The notes beneath the pieces are model-generated. The model worked only from the letters and a program-made list of their open reading frames with translations, was not told the DNA's origin and ran no database searches. The position numbers and the translations under genes are program-made. A DNA stretch of 64,000 bases from Albimonas sp963816545 (GTDB taxonomy: Bacteria > Pseudomonadota > Alphaproteobacteria > Rhodobacterales > Rhodobacteraceae), in the NCBI GenBank assembly GCA_963816545.1, contig CAWFLE010000001.1, forward strand, positions 248,001 through 312,000, in the 5' to 3' direction. Position 1 is the stretch's first letter, and each line of letters begins with the position of its first letter. Below are positions 54,587 to 64,000 of this stretch, one piece after another.

Positions 54587-56210
54587 CTACAGGCCCCGCG
54601 CCGTCTCGCGCAGGGCGAACTTCTGCACCTTGCCGGTGGAGGTCTTCGGCACGTCGCCGAAGATCACGCGGCGCGGGGCCTTGAAGCGCGCGAGCTCGGC
54701 CCGGCAATGGTCGATCAGCTCCTGCTCGGTGGCCTCGCGGCCGGGCTTCAGTTCGACGAAGGCGCAGGGGGTCTCGCCCCACTTGTCGTCAGGCATGGCC
54801 ACCACGGCGCAGAGGGCGACGGCGGGGTGGCGGAACAGGGTCTCCTCCACCTCGATCGAGGAGATGTTCTCGCCGCCCGAGATGATGACGTCCTTGGAGC
54901 GGTCCTTGATCTGGACATACCCGTCGGGGTGCTTGACCGCGATGTCGCCGGACCAGAACCAGCCGCCCTTCAGCGCCTTGTCGGTGGCCGAGGGGTTCTT
55001 GAAGTAGCCCTTCATCACGACGTTGCCGGCGAAGACGATCTCTCCCATCGTCTTTCCGTCGGCGGGGACGGGCCGCATGGTGTCGGGGTCCAGCACGTCC
55101 AGCGCCTCCAGCGCGGCGTAGCGGACGCCCTGGCGGGCCTTCATGCGGGCCTGATCGGCGGGGGAGAGGGCGTCCCACTCCGTCTTCCACTCGTTGATGA
55201 CGGCGGGGCCGTAGACCTCGGTCAGGCCGTAGACATGGGTGACGCGGAACCCCGCCTCGGCCATCGCGGCGAGCACGGACTCAGGGGGCGGCGCGGCGGC
55301 GACCAGGAACTCCACCGGGCCGGGGAGGGGGCGCTTCTCCTCGTCCGAGGCGGCGAGCAGCGTGGACATCACGATCGGCGCCCCGCACATGTGGGTGACC
55401 TTGTGCCGCTCGATCAGCTCGAAGATCGGGCCGGCGCGGACGGCGCGCAGGCAGACATGGGTGCCGGCCTTGGCCGAGATCGTCCACGGGAAGCACCAGC
55501 CGTTGCAGTGGAACATCGGCAGGGTCCAGAGATAGACGGGGAACGGCCCCATGCCGGCGTGGATCACGTTGCCCGTCGCCAGCAGCATCGCGCCGCGGTG
55601 GTGATAGACCACGCCCTTCGGGTCGCCCGTGGTGCCGGAGGTGTAGTTGAGCGAGATCGCGTCCCACTCGTCCTGCGGCCCCGGCCCCTCGAACGTCGGG
55701 GTCGCCGGCGGCGATGAAGTCCTCGTAGTCCTCGCCCTCGACGCCGTGGGTCTCGGGGACCGTGGGGTCGCGGTAGACCACCACCCGGGGCGCGACGCCC
55801 GCCGCCTGCATCGCCTCCCGCGCAAGCTCCGCCAGCTCCGCGTCCACGATCAGCAGGCTCGCGCCGGCGTGCTTGAGGATGAAGCCGATCCCCGCCGCAT
55901 CCAGCCGCGTGTTGACCGCGTTCAGCACCGCGCCGAGCATCGCCGGGCCGTAATGCGCCTCCAGCATCGCGGGCGTGTTGAACAGCAGCGCCGAGACCAC
56001 GTCCCCCCGCCCGATCCCCGCCTTCTCCAGCGCCGAGGCGAGCCTGCGGGACCGCTCCCGCAGTTCGGCGTAGCTGCGGCGCTCCTCGCCGTGGATCACC
56101 GCGCAATGCTCGGGGTGCGTGTCGGCGGCGCGGTCCAGCAGGCTCAGCGGCGTCAGCGGGCGGAAATTGGCGGGGTTGCGGCCCAGCCCCTCGTCGAACG
56201 GCGATGTCAT
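54587..56210 (-). CDS. Acyl-CoA synthetase, AMP-binding (frameshift near 55705)
   Basis: The corrected protein is about 540 residues and activates a carboxylic acid to its CoA thioester with ATP. AMP-binding motif: LNYTSGTTGDPKG; then YGLTEVYGP, GWFWSGDIAVKHPDGYVQIK and DRSKDVIISGGENISSIEVE, with the C-terminal catalytic lysine in KTSTGKVQKF. The first 170 codons are in one frame and the rest in another, joined by one base near 55705 (DPTFEGPGPQDEWDAISLN). GGAGGGACC precedes ATG 56210. The family includes medium- and long-chain and short-chain ligases; I cannot assign the chain length. Confidence 0.9.
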
Positions 56211-56340
56211 CGGTCCCTCCCCGGCGGTTTCGCGCACTACACCCGCGCCCGGCCCCGCGGGCAAGGGGCGCGAGGGCCGTTTCCCTCCCGCCCGCGCCGC
56301 GCTAGGGTCCGCCGAACCGGAACGGCCGAGGGGAGATCGC

Positions 56341-57147
56341 ATGGCGCAGTCGCTGGAGGGCAAGACCGCCATCGTCACCGGCGCCGGACGCGGCGTGGGC
56401 CGGGCCATCGCCGCCCGCTGGGCCGCCGCCGGCGCCCGCGTGGTGGCGAGCGACAAGGACGAGGCCGCGCTGTCGCAGGCCGTGGAGCGCATCCGCGAAC
56501 AGGGGGGCGAGGTCACGCCCTTCGCCGCCGACCTCTCGGGCGCGCTGGGGGTGCCCAACCTGATCGCCGCGACGCTGGACGCCTATGACCGCGTGGACCT
56601 GGTGGCGAACGCGCTGCGCCACATCACCGCCGGCGACATGATGAGCGTGAACGCGCCGAGCCTGACGGAGGTGTTCGACCTCAACGTCCGCGTGGCCTTC
56701 CAGCTCAGCCAGGCCGCGGCGAAGAAGATGATCGCGCGGCGGGAGGCGGGGGAGTCGGACGGGCCCGTGGGCGCCATCGTCAACGTCTCCTCCATCGTGG
56801 CGCGCCGGACCGTGCCGGACATGCTGCGCTACTCGGTCGCCTGCGCGGCGATGGAGCAGCTGACGCGGTCCATGGCCGTGGCGCTGGCGCCGAACGGGAT
56901 CAGGGTCAACGCCGTGGCCCTCGGCTCGGTGATGACCGCGGCGCTGCGCGATTCGCTGAAGGAGCGGCCGGAGCTGCGGGACGAGCTGATCCGGGTCACG
57001 CCGCTCGGCCGGATCGGGGATGCGGCGGAGGCGGCGGAAGCGGCGCTGTACCTCGCCTCCCCCGCCGCGGGCTTCATCACGGGCCAGATCCTGGACGTGG
57101 ACGGGGGCCGCAACATCCTCGATCCGCTGGACCTGCCGGCCCTCTAG
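56341..57147 (+). CDS. SDR family oxidoreductase lacking the catalytic lysine
   Basis: This 268-residue Rossmann-fold protein has the cofactor motif TGAGRGVG (residues 14-21), the catalytic-type serine (VNVSSIVAR, about 150-151) and Tyr164. Lys is expected at Tyr+4, but the sequence is YSVACAA, with Cys168. The usual NNAG motif is also altered to NALRH. The fold and the C-terminal DVDGGRNI are otherwise normal. It may be a catalytically altered or non-enzymatic member. GGGGAGATCGC precedes ATG 56341. It is divergent from the acyl-CoA ligase and shares its stop region with carA (CTAG). Confidence 0.85.
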   Translation: MAQSLEGKTAIVTGAGRGVGRAIAARWAAAGARVVASDKDEAALSQAVERIREQGGEVTPFAADLSGALGVPNLIAATLDAYDRVDLVANALRHITAGDMMSVNAPSLTEVFDLNVRVAFQLSQAAAKKMIARREAGESDGPVGAIVNVSSIVARRTVPDMLRYSVACAAMEQLTRSMAVALAPNGIRVNAVALGSVMTAALRDSLKERPELRDELIRVTPLGRIGDAAEAAEAALYLASPAAGFITGQILDVDGGRNILDPLDLPAL

Positions 57148-58328
57148 CTCATCGAGGCGACGAAGCGGTCGAACAGGTGGTGGCTGTCCATCGGCCCCGG
57201 CGACGCCTCGGGGTGGTACTGGACCGAGAAGACCGGCTTGTCGTCCACCCGGAGCCCGCAGTTGGACCCGTCGAACAGCGAGACATGCGTCTCGGTCACG
57301 CCCTTCGGCAGCGTCTGCAAGTCCACCGAGAAGCCGTGGTTCATGGAGGTGATCTCCACCTTTCCGGTCAACAGGTCCTTAACCGGATGGTTGGCACCAT
57401 GATGGCCATGGCTCATCTTCACCGTCTTCGCCCCGAGCGCGAGGCCCAGCATCTGGTGGCCGAGGCAGATGCCGAACAACGGCAGGCCCTTGCCCATCAC
57501 GCCCTGGATCATCGGCACGGCGTATTCGCCCGTGGCCGCGGGGTCGCCGGGCCCGTTGGACAGGAACACGCCCTCCGGGTCGAGCTGGAGCACGTCCTCC
57601 GCGGTCGCCGTCGCCGGCAGGACGGTGACGTCGCAGCCGGCGGAGGCGAGGCAGCGAAGGATGTTGCGCTTGGCGCCGTAGTCGATGGCGACCACGCGCT
57701 TTCCTTCCGTCCCGCGCCGCTCGAACCCGCCGGGCCAGGCCCAGCGCATCTCCTCCCAGCGGTAGGACTGGGCGCAGGTCACGTCCTTCGCGAGGTCGGC
57801 GCCGGTCAGGCCGGGGAAGGCGCGCGCCTTCTCCACCAGCGCCGAGGCGTCGAGCTTCCCGTCCGCCCGATGCGCGATCGCCACATGGGGCGCGCCGTTC
57901 ATGCGGATCGCGCGCGTCAGGCGGCGGGTGTCCACGCCGCCGACGCCGATCCGGCCGCGCCTGGCCAGCCACTCCGACAGCGGCTGGGCCGCGCGCCAGC
58001 TCGACGGCGAGGTCGGATCCCAGCGCGCAACCATGCCAAGCGCCACGGGGTCGCGGGTCTCGTCATCCTCGTCGTTGGTTCCTACATTGCCGATATGCGG
58101 GAAGGTGAACGTGACCACCTGGCCCGCATAGGAAGGGTCGGTCATGATCTCCTGATACCCGGTCATCGCGGTATTGAAGCAGAGCTCGCCAACCGATTCG
58201 CCCTCCGCCCCGAAACCACGGCCGAAGAAGACCGTTCCATCCGCGAAAGCGATGCACGCGGTCGCGCCTTCGGGCGCGGCGAGTTCGGCCGCAGGGCGGC
58301 GGGACGGGGTCTGCGAAGCAGGGTGCAT
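57144..58328 (-). CDS. carA: Carbamoyl-phosphate synthase small subunit
   Basis: This 394-residue glutamine amidotransferase subunit supplies ammonia to CarB for arginine and pyrimidine synthesis. The N-terminal domain shows TAMTGYQEIMTDPSYAGQVV and HIGNVGTNDEDDE. The class I amidotransferase domain has the nucleophile in FGICLGHQMLGLALGAKT, FLSNGPGDPAATGEY and the catalytic histidine in VQYHPEASPGP. The stop codon overlaps the SDR gene's stop on the other strand through a shared CTAG. GAGGAA precedes ATG 58328. yqeY is divergent, as often seen in alphaproteobacteria. Confidence 0.96.
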   Translation of the reverse strand: MHPASQTPSRRPAAELAAPEGATACIAFADGTVFFGRGFGAEGESVGELCFNTAMTGYQEIMTDPSYAGQVVTFTFPHIGNVGTNDEDDETRDPVALGMVARWDPTSPSSWRAAQPLSEWLARRGRIGVGGVDTRRLTRAIRMNGAPHVAIAHRADGKLDASALVEKARAFPGLTGADLAKDVTCAQSYRWEEMRWAWPGGFERRGTEGKRVVAIDYGAKRNILRCLASAGCDVTVLPATATAEDVLQLDPEGVFLSNGPGDPAATGEYAVPMIQGVMGKGLPLFGICLGHQMLGLALGAKTVKMSHGHHGANHPVKDLLTGKVEITSMNHGFSVDLQTLPKGVTETHVSLFDGSNCGLRVDDKPVFSVQYHPEASPGPMDSHHLFDRFVASMS

Positions 58329-58521
58329 GAACGATTCCTCGGCGGCAGGGGCCGCCGAAACCTATGGATGGCCCGGCCCGGGGTCAAGCAACCGCGGGCC
58401 AGTTGGAGGCGGGTGAGGACCCGAATGATATCAGATGCTTGCCGAATTTTCGCCGCATTGGCGACTCGGACGCCTTGGTGTAGGGTCCGATCTCGCCTCG
58501 CAACATGTTCAGGAACCGCTC

Positions 58522-58977
58522 ATGCGTGACCGCATCGCCGCCGCCCTCCGTGACGCGACCGCCTCGGAGGATGGAACCCGGCTCTGCACCCTGCGCCTGA
58601 TAAACGCCGCCATCCAGGACCGCGAGGCGGCCCGGATGCGCGCCAACGGCGGATCGGGCGAGCTCGACGATTCCGAGGTCTCGGCGATCCTCGCCAAGAT
58701 GATCCGCCAGCGCGAGGACTCCGTCCGCCGCTACGAGGAATCGGGCCAGCTCGACCTCGCCGAGCAGGAGCGGCGGGAGATCGAGGTGGTGCGCGAGTTC
58801 CTCCCCCGGCCCCTCTCGGACGAGGAGCTGCACAAGGCCGTCGCCGCCGCCATCGCCGAGACGCACGCTCAGTCCCTGCGCGACATGGGCGCGGTGATGA
58901 GCCAGCTCAAGAGCCGATACTCCGGCCGGATGGACGTCTGCAAGGCGGGCGCCGAGGTGCGCAGCGCGCTCGCCTGA
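58522..58977 (+). CDS. GatB/YqeY domain-containing protein
   Basis: The 151-residue all-helical protein matches the YqeY family (LRDRIAAALRDATASEDG-type start, then RLCTLRLINAAIQDREAARM, MIRQREDSVRRYEESGQLDL, and a C-terminal MGAVMSQLKSRYSGRMD). It resembles the tail domain of the GatB amidotransferase subunit and may contact tRNA or metabolites; the function is not established. ATG 58522 with AGGA upstream selects this start over ATG 58435, which would add unrelated residues. A 193-bp divergent promoter region separates it from carA. Confidence 0.92.
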   Translation: MRDRIAAALRDATASEDGTRLCTLRLINAAIQDREAARMRANGGSGELDDSEVSAILAKMIRQREDSVRRYEESGQLDLAEQERREIEVVREFLPRPLSDEELHKAVAAAIAETHAQSLRDMGAVMSQLKSRYSGRMDVCKAGAEVRSALA

Positions 58978-59190
58978 GCACGGAAGCCGCGGCGCGTCGG
59001 TCCCGCCTCTGGCGACGCCGGCGCCCGCCGCGGCCTGCAACCGCTTTCCAGACTGGTCACGGGCCGCCCCGGGGCGGGCGGCCGGGCGGGCGAGAGCCGC
59101 GCGCCAGCGCGGCGCGAGTCCCGCACGCCGCCCCCTTTCCCGACGCGCTTCCATGACCTAGCCTCCGCCGACCTGTCCGCCGGAGGCCCC

Positions 59191-60144
59191 ATGCCCGACA
59201 TCCCCCGCGTCATCGTCACCCGCCGCCTGCCCGACGCGGTGGAGGCCGAACTCTCCCGCCGCTTCGACGCGGTGCTCAATCCCTCCGACCGCCGCTACGA
59301 TGCCGCCGCCATGGTGGAGGCGCTGCAGAACGCCGACGGCCTGCTCTGCGCCGTCGGCGATCCGATGGACGAGGCAACGCTCTCTCAAGCCACCCGGGCG
59401 AAGATGCTCGCCAACTTCGCCGTCGGCGTGAACCATATCGACCTCGAGGCGGCCCGCGCCCACGGCCTCTCCGTCTCCAACACGCCCGGCGTGCTGACCG
59501 ACGCCACCGCCGACATCGCGCTGACCCTGATCCTGATGACGCTGCGCCGCGCCGCCGAGGGCGAGCGGCTCGCCCGCTCCGGCGCCTGGACGGGCTGGAC
59601 CCCGACCCAGCTCATGGGCCGGGACCTCGCGGGCAAGGCGCTCGGCATCGTCGGCATGGGCCGGATCGGGCAGGCCGCCGCCCGCCGGGCCGCGGCCTTC
59701 GGGATGCGCATCCTCTACACCAACCGCTCCGACATCGACCCGGGCCTGCCAGCCGAGCGGCGGGAGCTGCCCGCGCTGATGGCGGAGGCCGACGTGATCT
59801 CCCTCCACTGCCCCGGCTCGGCCGAGAACCGCGGCCTGATCTCCGCCGACCTGATCGCGCGCATGAAGGCGACCGCCTATCTCATCAACACCGCCCGCGG
59901 CGACGTGGTGGACGAGACCGCGCTGATACGGGCGCTGGAGACCCGCGCCATCGCCGGCGCCGGGCTCGACGTCTTCGCGAGGGAGCCGAAGATCCCCGAG
60001 CCGCTCCGTGCGCTCGACAACGTGACCCTGCTCCCCCATCTCGGCTCCGCCACCGAGGAGACGCGCATCGCCATGGGCATGAAATGCGTCGAGAACCTCA
60101 GCGCCTTCTTCGCGGGCCGTCCCCTGCCCGACCGGGTCGTCTGA
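59191..60144 (+). CDS. D-isomer 2-hydroxyacid dehydrogenase (glyoxylate/hydroxypyruvate reductase-like)
   Basis: This 317-residue NAD(P)-dependent enzyme has the NAD-binding glycine motif GIVGMGRIGQAAARRAAAFG, the substrate-binding segment NFAVGVNHIDLEAAR and the catalytic residues Arg (INTARGDVVDE), Glu (AREPKIPEP) and His (LLPHLGSATEET). The pattern fits glyoxylate/hydroxypyruvate reductases (GyaR/GhrB group). GGAGG precedes ATG 59191. The last 47 bases overlap a convergent small gene. Confidence 0.9.
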   Translation: MPDIPRVIVTRRLPDAVEAELSRRFDAVLNPSDRRYDAAAMVEALQNADGLLCAVGDPMDEATLSQATRAKMLANFAVGVNHIDLEAARAHGLSVSNTPGVLTDATADIALTLILMTLRRAAEGERLARSGAWTGWTPTQLMGRDLAGKALGIVGMGRIGQAAARRAAAFGMRILYTNRSDIDPGLPAERRELPALMAEADVISLHCPGSAENRGLISADLIARMKATAYLINTARGDVVDETALIRALETRAIAGAGLDVFAREPKIPEPLRALDNVTLLPHLGSATEETRIAMGMKCVENLSAFFAGRPLPDRVV

Positions 60145-60418
60145 CCTCCGGACACGCCCCCGAAGGCGCGACCTCCACCCCGCCCGCCAGCGGCCAGCCG
60201 AACGAGGGCAGCGTCGCGCCCTCCTCCGCCCCGCGCTCCGCCGGCCCCTCCGGCGCGGGGCCGAGCGGGATCCAGACCCTGGGGGAGATGCAGGCCGGCG
60301 ACCGGTCGGGCCGGCGATCCCGCTCCCATGCCGGGCCGCGCCCGTCCCTCCAGGCGGGCTCTGCGACGGCCGCCGTTCCGGCCGCCAGCGCCGCCGCCAG
60401 GATCCACCATCCGCGCAT
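60098..60418 (-). CDS. Small secreted protein of unknown function, Arg/Pro-rich
   Basis: The 106-residue product has a signal peptide (MRGWWILAAALAAGTAAVAE) and a Pro/Arg/Gly-rich mature part with two cysteines (SPACISPRV and SGACPEV). The strongest support is the ribosome binding site: GGAGG seven bases before ATG 60418. That GGAGG lies within the terminator-like hairpin downstream of the thiolase gene. The 3' end overlaps the reductase gene by 47 bases. I recognise no family. Confidence 0.5.
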   Translation of the reverse strand: MRGWWILAAALAAGTAAVAEPAWRDGRGPAWERDRRPDRSPACISPRVWIPLGPAPEGPAERGAEEGATLPSFGWPLAGGVEVAPSGACPEVRRPGRAGDGPRRRR

Positions 60419-60424
60419 GAAGAA

Positions 60425-60450
60425 GCCTCCGCCGGTTTCCCGACGGAGGC
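60425..60450 (-). terminator. Hairpin after the thiolase gene
   Basis: GCCTCCG (60425-60431) and CGGAGGC (60444-60450) form a 7-bp stem, followed on the minus strand by TTCTTC. It lies 31 bases beyond the thiolase stop. It also overlaps the ribosome binding site of the next small gene, so read-through transcripts could hide that site. Confidence 0.5.
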
Positions 60451-60480
60451 TCCCGCGAATCCGTCAACGAAGTCCGAAGA

Positions 60481-61683
<1,203 letters not shown>

Positions 61684-61846
61684 CTCGCGTCTCCTCCAGA
61701 CGGTTCCCGCGCTTGGGCGCGGCTCGTCCGAGGTCATCGCAAGAACCGGCCGGGGGGTCAATTCCGGCCGGCGCACCCCGGTCAAATCGCTTGCGGTCGC
61801 GCACGTCTTGCGGCGCCGACTATCCTCGGCGCAGCGTCACGCATCA

Positions 61847-62740
61847 TCAGCGACGCGCCATGGCCCGCGCGTCGAGCACCGCCTGCGCCCACTCGCGCGG
61901 CCGTTCCTGCGGCAGGTTGTGGCCGGCGCCGGCGAAGATCCGATGCTCATGCGGCCCCTCGAACCGGGCCGCATGGTGCGCCGTGCCGGGGTTCACTCCG
62001 TCCGCATCCCCGTCGATGGAGATGGTCGGCACGCGGATCGGCGGCTGCGCCGCCAGCGCCTGCTCGATGGCCGCGACCGAGGGATCTCCCTCCGCCCGTC
62101 CGAAGCGGTGGCGGTAGGAATGGACCACGACGTCCACGAATTCCGGGTTGTCGAAGGCCGCGGCGGTCCGCGCGAAGGTCGTCTCGTCGAAGTCCCAGGT
62201 CGGGGACCACATGCGCCAGAGAAGCCGGGCGATGCCGCGCCGGTCCCGTTCCAGCCCCCGCCGCCCCCGCTCCGAGTGGAAGAGATACTGGTACCACAGC
62301 GCCGCCTCCTGCTCCGGGGCCGCGGGCTCCATGGCCCGGGCGATGTCCTGAATGTTGTAGGAATTGCCGGTGACCAGCGCCTCCGCCCGGTCCGGCCACA
62401 GCGCCGCGACCACGCAGGCCGCACGCCCGCCCCAGTCGTAGCCGCCCAGCACGGCGCGTTCGACCCCGAGCGCATCGAGCAGCGCCAGCAGGTCCGCCCC
62501 CAGCGCCGCCTGCTCCCCCGACCGCGGGGCCGAGGGATCGAGGAACCGCGTCGGCCCGTATCCCCGCAGCCACGGCACGATCACCCGCGCCCCGGCCTCG
62601 ACGAGGATCGGGGCGACCTCGTCATAGGCATGGACGTCGTAGGGGAAGCCGTGGCCCATCACGCAGGGCCAGCCGTCCTCCGGCCCCCAGTCGCGGAAGG
62701 CCACCTCCAGCGCGCCGGCCCCGATCCGCTTCTCCTGCAT
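61847..62740 (-). CDS. Alpha/beta-hydrolase, epoxide hydrolase-like
   Basis: The 297-residue protein has an oxyanion segment VMGHGFPYDVHAYDEV and a nucleophile elbow GGYDWGG. The nucleophile is therefore Asp102, as in soluble epoxide hydrolases and haloalkane dehalogenases, and not serine. The histidine is His274 (GAGHNLPQERP). The cap-domain region (about 130-220) is rich in Trp and Arg. GGGAGG precedes ATG 62740. It is transcribed away from the neighbouring SDR gene with a terminator between. Confidence 0.88.
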   Translation of the reverse strand: MQEKRIGAGALEVAFRDWGPEDGWPCVMGHGFPYDVHAYDEVAPILVEAGARVIVPWLRGYGPTRFLDPSAPRSGEQAALGADLLALLDALGVERAVLGGYDWGGRAACVVAALWPDRAEALVTGNSYNIQDIARAMEPAAPEQEAALWYQYLFHSERGRRGLERDRRGIARLLWRMWSPTWDFDETTFARTAAAFDNPEFVDVVVHSYRHRFGRAEGDPSVAAIEQALAAQPPIRVPTISIDGDADGVNPGTAHHAARFEGPHEHRIFAGAGHNLPQERPREWAQAVLDARAMARR

Positions 62741-62783
62741 GCCGCCACCTCCCGCTTCGCATGGTCCCGACCCTGACGCGAAA

Positions 62784-62830
62784 GGCCCCGCGGCGGCAAC
62801 CGCGGGGCCCTCGTTGCAACCTTGGGTTGC
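62784..62830 (-). terminator. Terminator hairpins after the 3-hydroxyacyl-CoA dehydrogenase-like gene
   Basis: GGCCCCGCGG (62784-62793) pairs with CCGCGGGGCC (62800-62809) in a 10-bp stem, followed on the minus strand by TTT. A smaller hairpin, GCAACC-TTG-GGTTGC (62816-62830), lies just upstream in the transcript. Confidence 0.65.
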
Positions 62831-62858
62831 ATGTCTGCCGCGAACTCGCCCCTACCGG

Positions 62859-62877
62859 GCGTTTCGCTGCGAAACGC
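62859..62877. repeat. Palindrome GCGTTTCGC-T-GCGAAACGC abutting a stop codon
   Basis: Nine-base arms around a single T. The element ends exactly at the base before the stop codon of the minus-strand SDR gene (62878). It matches the palindrome at 36775-36790, which follows another gene's stop, so it is a repeated element with a preferred position. Confidence 0.6.
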
Positions 62878-63648
62878 TCACTTCGGCGCCATGCGGATCG
62901 CGCCGTCGAGCCGGATGATCTCGCCGTTGAGCATGATGTTCTCGCAGATATGCGCGATGGTCATCGCGTATTCCGACGGATCGCCCAGCCGCGAGGGGAA
63001 CGGAACCTGCGCGCCGAGGCTCTTCTGCGCCTCCTCCGGCAGGCTCTTGAGCAGCGGCGTCAGGAACAGCCCCGGCGCGATGGTGCACACCCGGATGCCG
63101 GACCGCGCCAGGTCCCGCGCCATCGGCAGCGTCATGCCCACGATCCCGCCCTTGGAGGCCGAATAGCACACCTGCCCGATCTGCCCCTCATACGCGGCCA
63201 CCGAGGCGGTGTTCACGATCACCCCCCGCTCCCCGTCGTCGTTCAGCGGCTCTGCGGCGGCCATGCCCGCGGCGGACTGCGAGGCCACGTTGAACGACCC
63301 GAACAGGTTGACCTTGATGATCTTCATGAAGTGGTCGGGGTTGAGGGGCTTGCCCTCCCGGTCCACGGTCTTCGCGGCGCCGCCGATGCCGGCGCAGTTG
63401 ATGGCGATGCGCTCCTGCCCGTGGGCGCCGCGGGCCTTCTCCAGCCCGGCCGTGACGCTGGCGGGATCCGAGACGTCCACCTGGCAGAAGATCCCGCCGA
63501 TGTCCTTCGCGACCGACTCGCCCCTCTCGGCGTTCATGTCGAACAGGGCGACCTTCACGCCCGCCTTCGCCAGCCGGCGGGCCGTCGCCTCGCCGAGGCC
63601 CGAGGCCCCGCCCGTCACCACCGCCGCAAGACCGCTCTTGAGCTCCAT
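62878..63648 (-). CDS. SDR family 3-hydroxyacyl-CoA dehydrogenase-like protein (HSD17B10 type)
   Basis: This 256-residue short-chain dehydrogenase has cofactor motif TGGASGLG, NCAG (INCAGIGG), the catalytic serine in NTASVAAYEGQIGQ and the YxxxK pair in YSASKGG. The overall sequence, including the LNGEIIRLDGAIRMAP end, matches the 3-hydroxyacyl-CoA dehydrogenase type 2 group, which oxidises short-chain or branched-chain 3-hydroxyacyl-CoA in the cytoplasm. GAGGAGAGG precedes ATG 63648. It lies 19 bases after the rhodanese gene, so the two are co-transcribed. Confidence 0.92.
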   Translation of the reverse strand: MELKSGLAAVVTGGASGLGEATARRLAKAGVKVALFDMNAERGESVAKDIGGIFCQVDVSDPASVTAGLEKARGAHGQERIAINCAGIGGAAKTVDREGKPLNPDHFMKIIKVNLFGSFNVASQSAAGMAAAEPLNDDGERGVIVNTASVAAYEGQIGQVCYSASKGGIVGMTLPMARDLARSGIRVCTIAPGLFLTPLLKSLPEEAQKSLGAQVPFPSRLGDPSEYAMTIAHICENIMLNGEIIRLDGAIRMAPK

Positions 63649-63667
63649 GAGTTCCTCTCCTCGCGCC

Positions 63668-64000
63668 TCAGCGCTCCTTGGGTTTCTTGTCTTCGACCGG
63701 GCCGCCGGCTTCCTTCCAGCCGCGGAACCCCGTCTCCACATGCGCGATCGGCTCCAGGCCCATGTCCCGGGCGACCTTCGCCGCCAGCGCCGAGCGCATC
63801 CCGCCCGCGCAGAAGAAGACGAACTTCTTGCCGGTCTGGAACTCCTCCTTGGCGTAGGGGCTGTCGGGGTCGATCCAGAATTCCAGCATCCCGCGGGGCA
63901 CGTGCCAGGCGCCGGGGACCGCCCCGTCGCGCCACAGCTCCCGCACGTCGCGGATGTCCACGAAGGTCACGTTCTCGTCCCCGTGGAGCGCGATGGCCTG
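63668..64000 (-). CDS. Rhodanese-like domain protein, 5' end outside the window
   Basis: The visible 110 codons are a single rhodanese domain (sulfurtransferase fold). TFVDIRDVRELWRDGAVPGA precedes HVPRGMLEFWIDPDSPYAKE. The active-site cysteine is in FVFFCAGGMRSALAA, and the sequence ends with the typical HVETGFRGWKEAGGPVE. The frame continues beyond base 64000 (QAIALHGDENV before TFVD), so the start is not visible. It may transfer sulfur or act as a sensor. It lies 19 bases upstream of the SDR gene. Confidence 0.88.
   Translation of the reverse strand, partial: QAIALHGDENVTFVDIRDVRELWRDGAVPGAWHVPRGMLEFWIDPDSPYAKEEFQTGKKFVFFCAGGMRSALAAKVARDMGLEPIAHVETGFRGWKEAGGPVEDKKPKER

Overview
The window is very GC-rich (I estimate about 70% or more by eye) and densely coded. 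Its gene content points to an alphaproteobacterium of the Rhodobacterales (Rhodobacteraceae/Paracoccaceae-like). The clues are a VPLPA-CTERM surface protein, the order efp - inositol monophosphatase - ExbB/TolQ-like - OmpA/MotB-like, an HpcH/CitE lyase beside a liv transporter, and carA divergent from yqeY. I see no rRNA, tRNA, phage, IS element, integrase or CRISPR array. This is ordinary chromosome with a few accessory islands.

Layout. 0-3.6 kb: AzlCD-type branched-chain amino acid exporter, an Lrp/AsnC regulator divergent from alanine dehydrogenase, and MscL. 3.7-11.7 kb: glutathione S-transferase, a small secreted protein, a CitE/malyl-CoA lyase-type enzyme, a Liv-type ABC importer (binding protein, two permeases, LivG, no LivF) and a glutamine synthetase-family ligase. 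12.1-19.6 kb: a cell-envelope block on the minus strand (EF-P, cupin, IMPase, ExbB/TolQ-like, two OmpA-type proteins, a small coiled-coil membrane protein). 19.9-28.4 kb: an exopolysaccharide locus (WecG/TagA glycosyltransferase, Wzc-like tyrosine kinase, sulfotransferase, flippase, acyltransferase, O-antigen ligase/polymerase) beside a VPLPA-CTERM protein. 28.5-36.8 kb: TerC, then a tight three-gene cassette of transglutaminase-DUF2126, permuted ATP-grasp/alpha-E, and a second transglutaminase. 36.9-44.8 kb: GNAT, an isopenicillin N synthase-like oxygenase, and a divergent polyamine-type ABC transporter operon ending in a cysteine hydrolase and an unknown protein. 45.1-64 kb: housekeeping and catabolic genes (MBL hydrolase, ubiG, pip, ThDP enzyme, CPBP protease, ilvD, K+ channel, acyl-CoA ligase, SDR, carA, yqeY, hydroxyacid dehydrogenase, thiolase, alpha/beta hydrolase, SDR, rhodanese at the edge).

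Quality. At least twelve conserved genes are broken by single-base indels, several at G/C runs, with full-length protein recoverable by changing frame. I read these mainly as sequence or assembly errors, not decay. The indels are extremely dense between 14.5 and 18.4 kb. Gene boundaries there are reliable, but internal reading frames are not.

Most interesting: the ATP-grasp/alpha-E/transglutaminase cassette, which lacks an established function; tandem repeats of 24, about 72 and about 80 bp in intergenic regions, one set made of decayed copies of the neighbouring gene's 3' end; a palindrome built on GTTTCGC sitting exactly at two stop codons; and the sulfotransferase-containing exopolysaccharide locus beside a CTERM-sorted protein.
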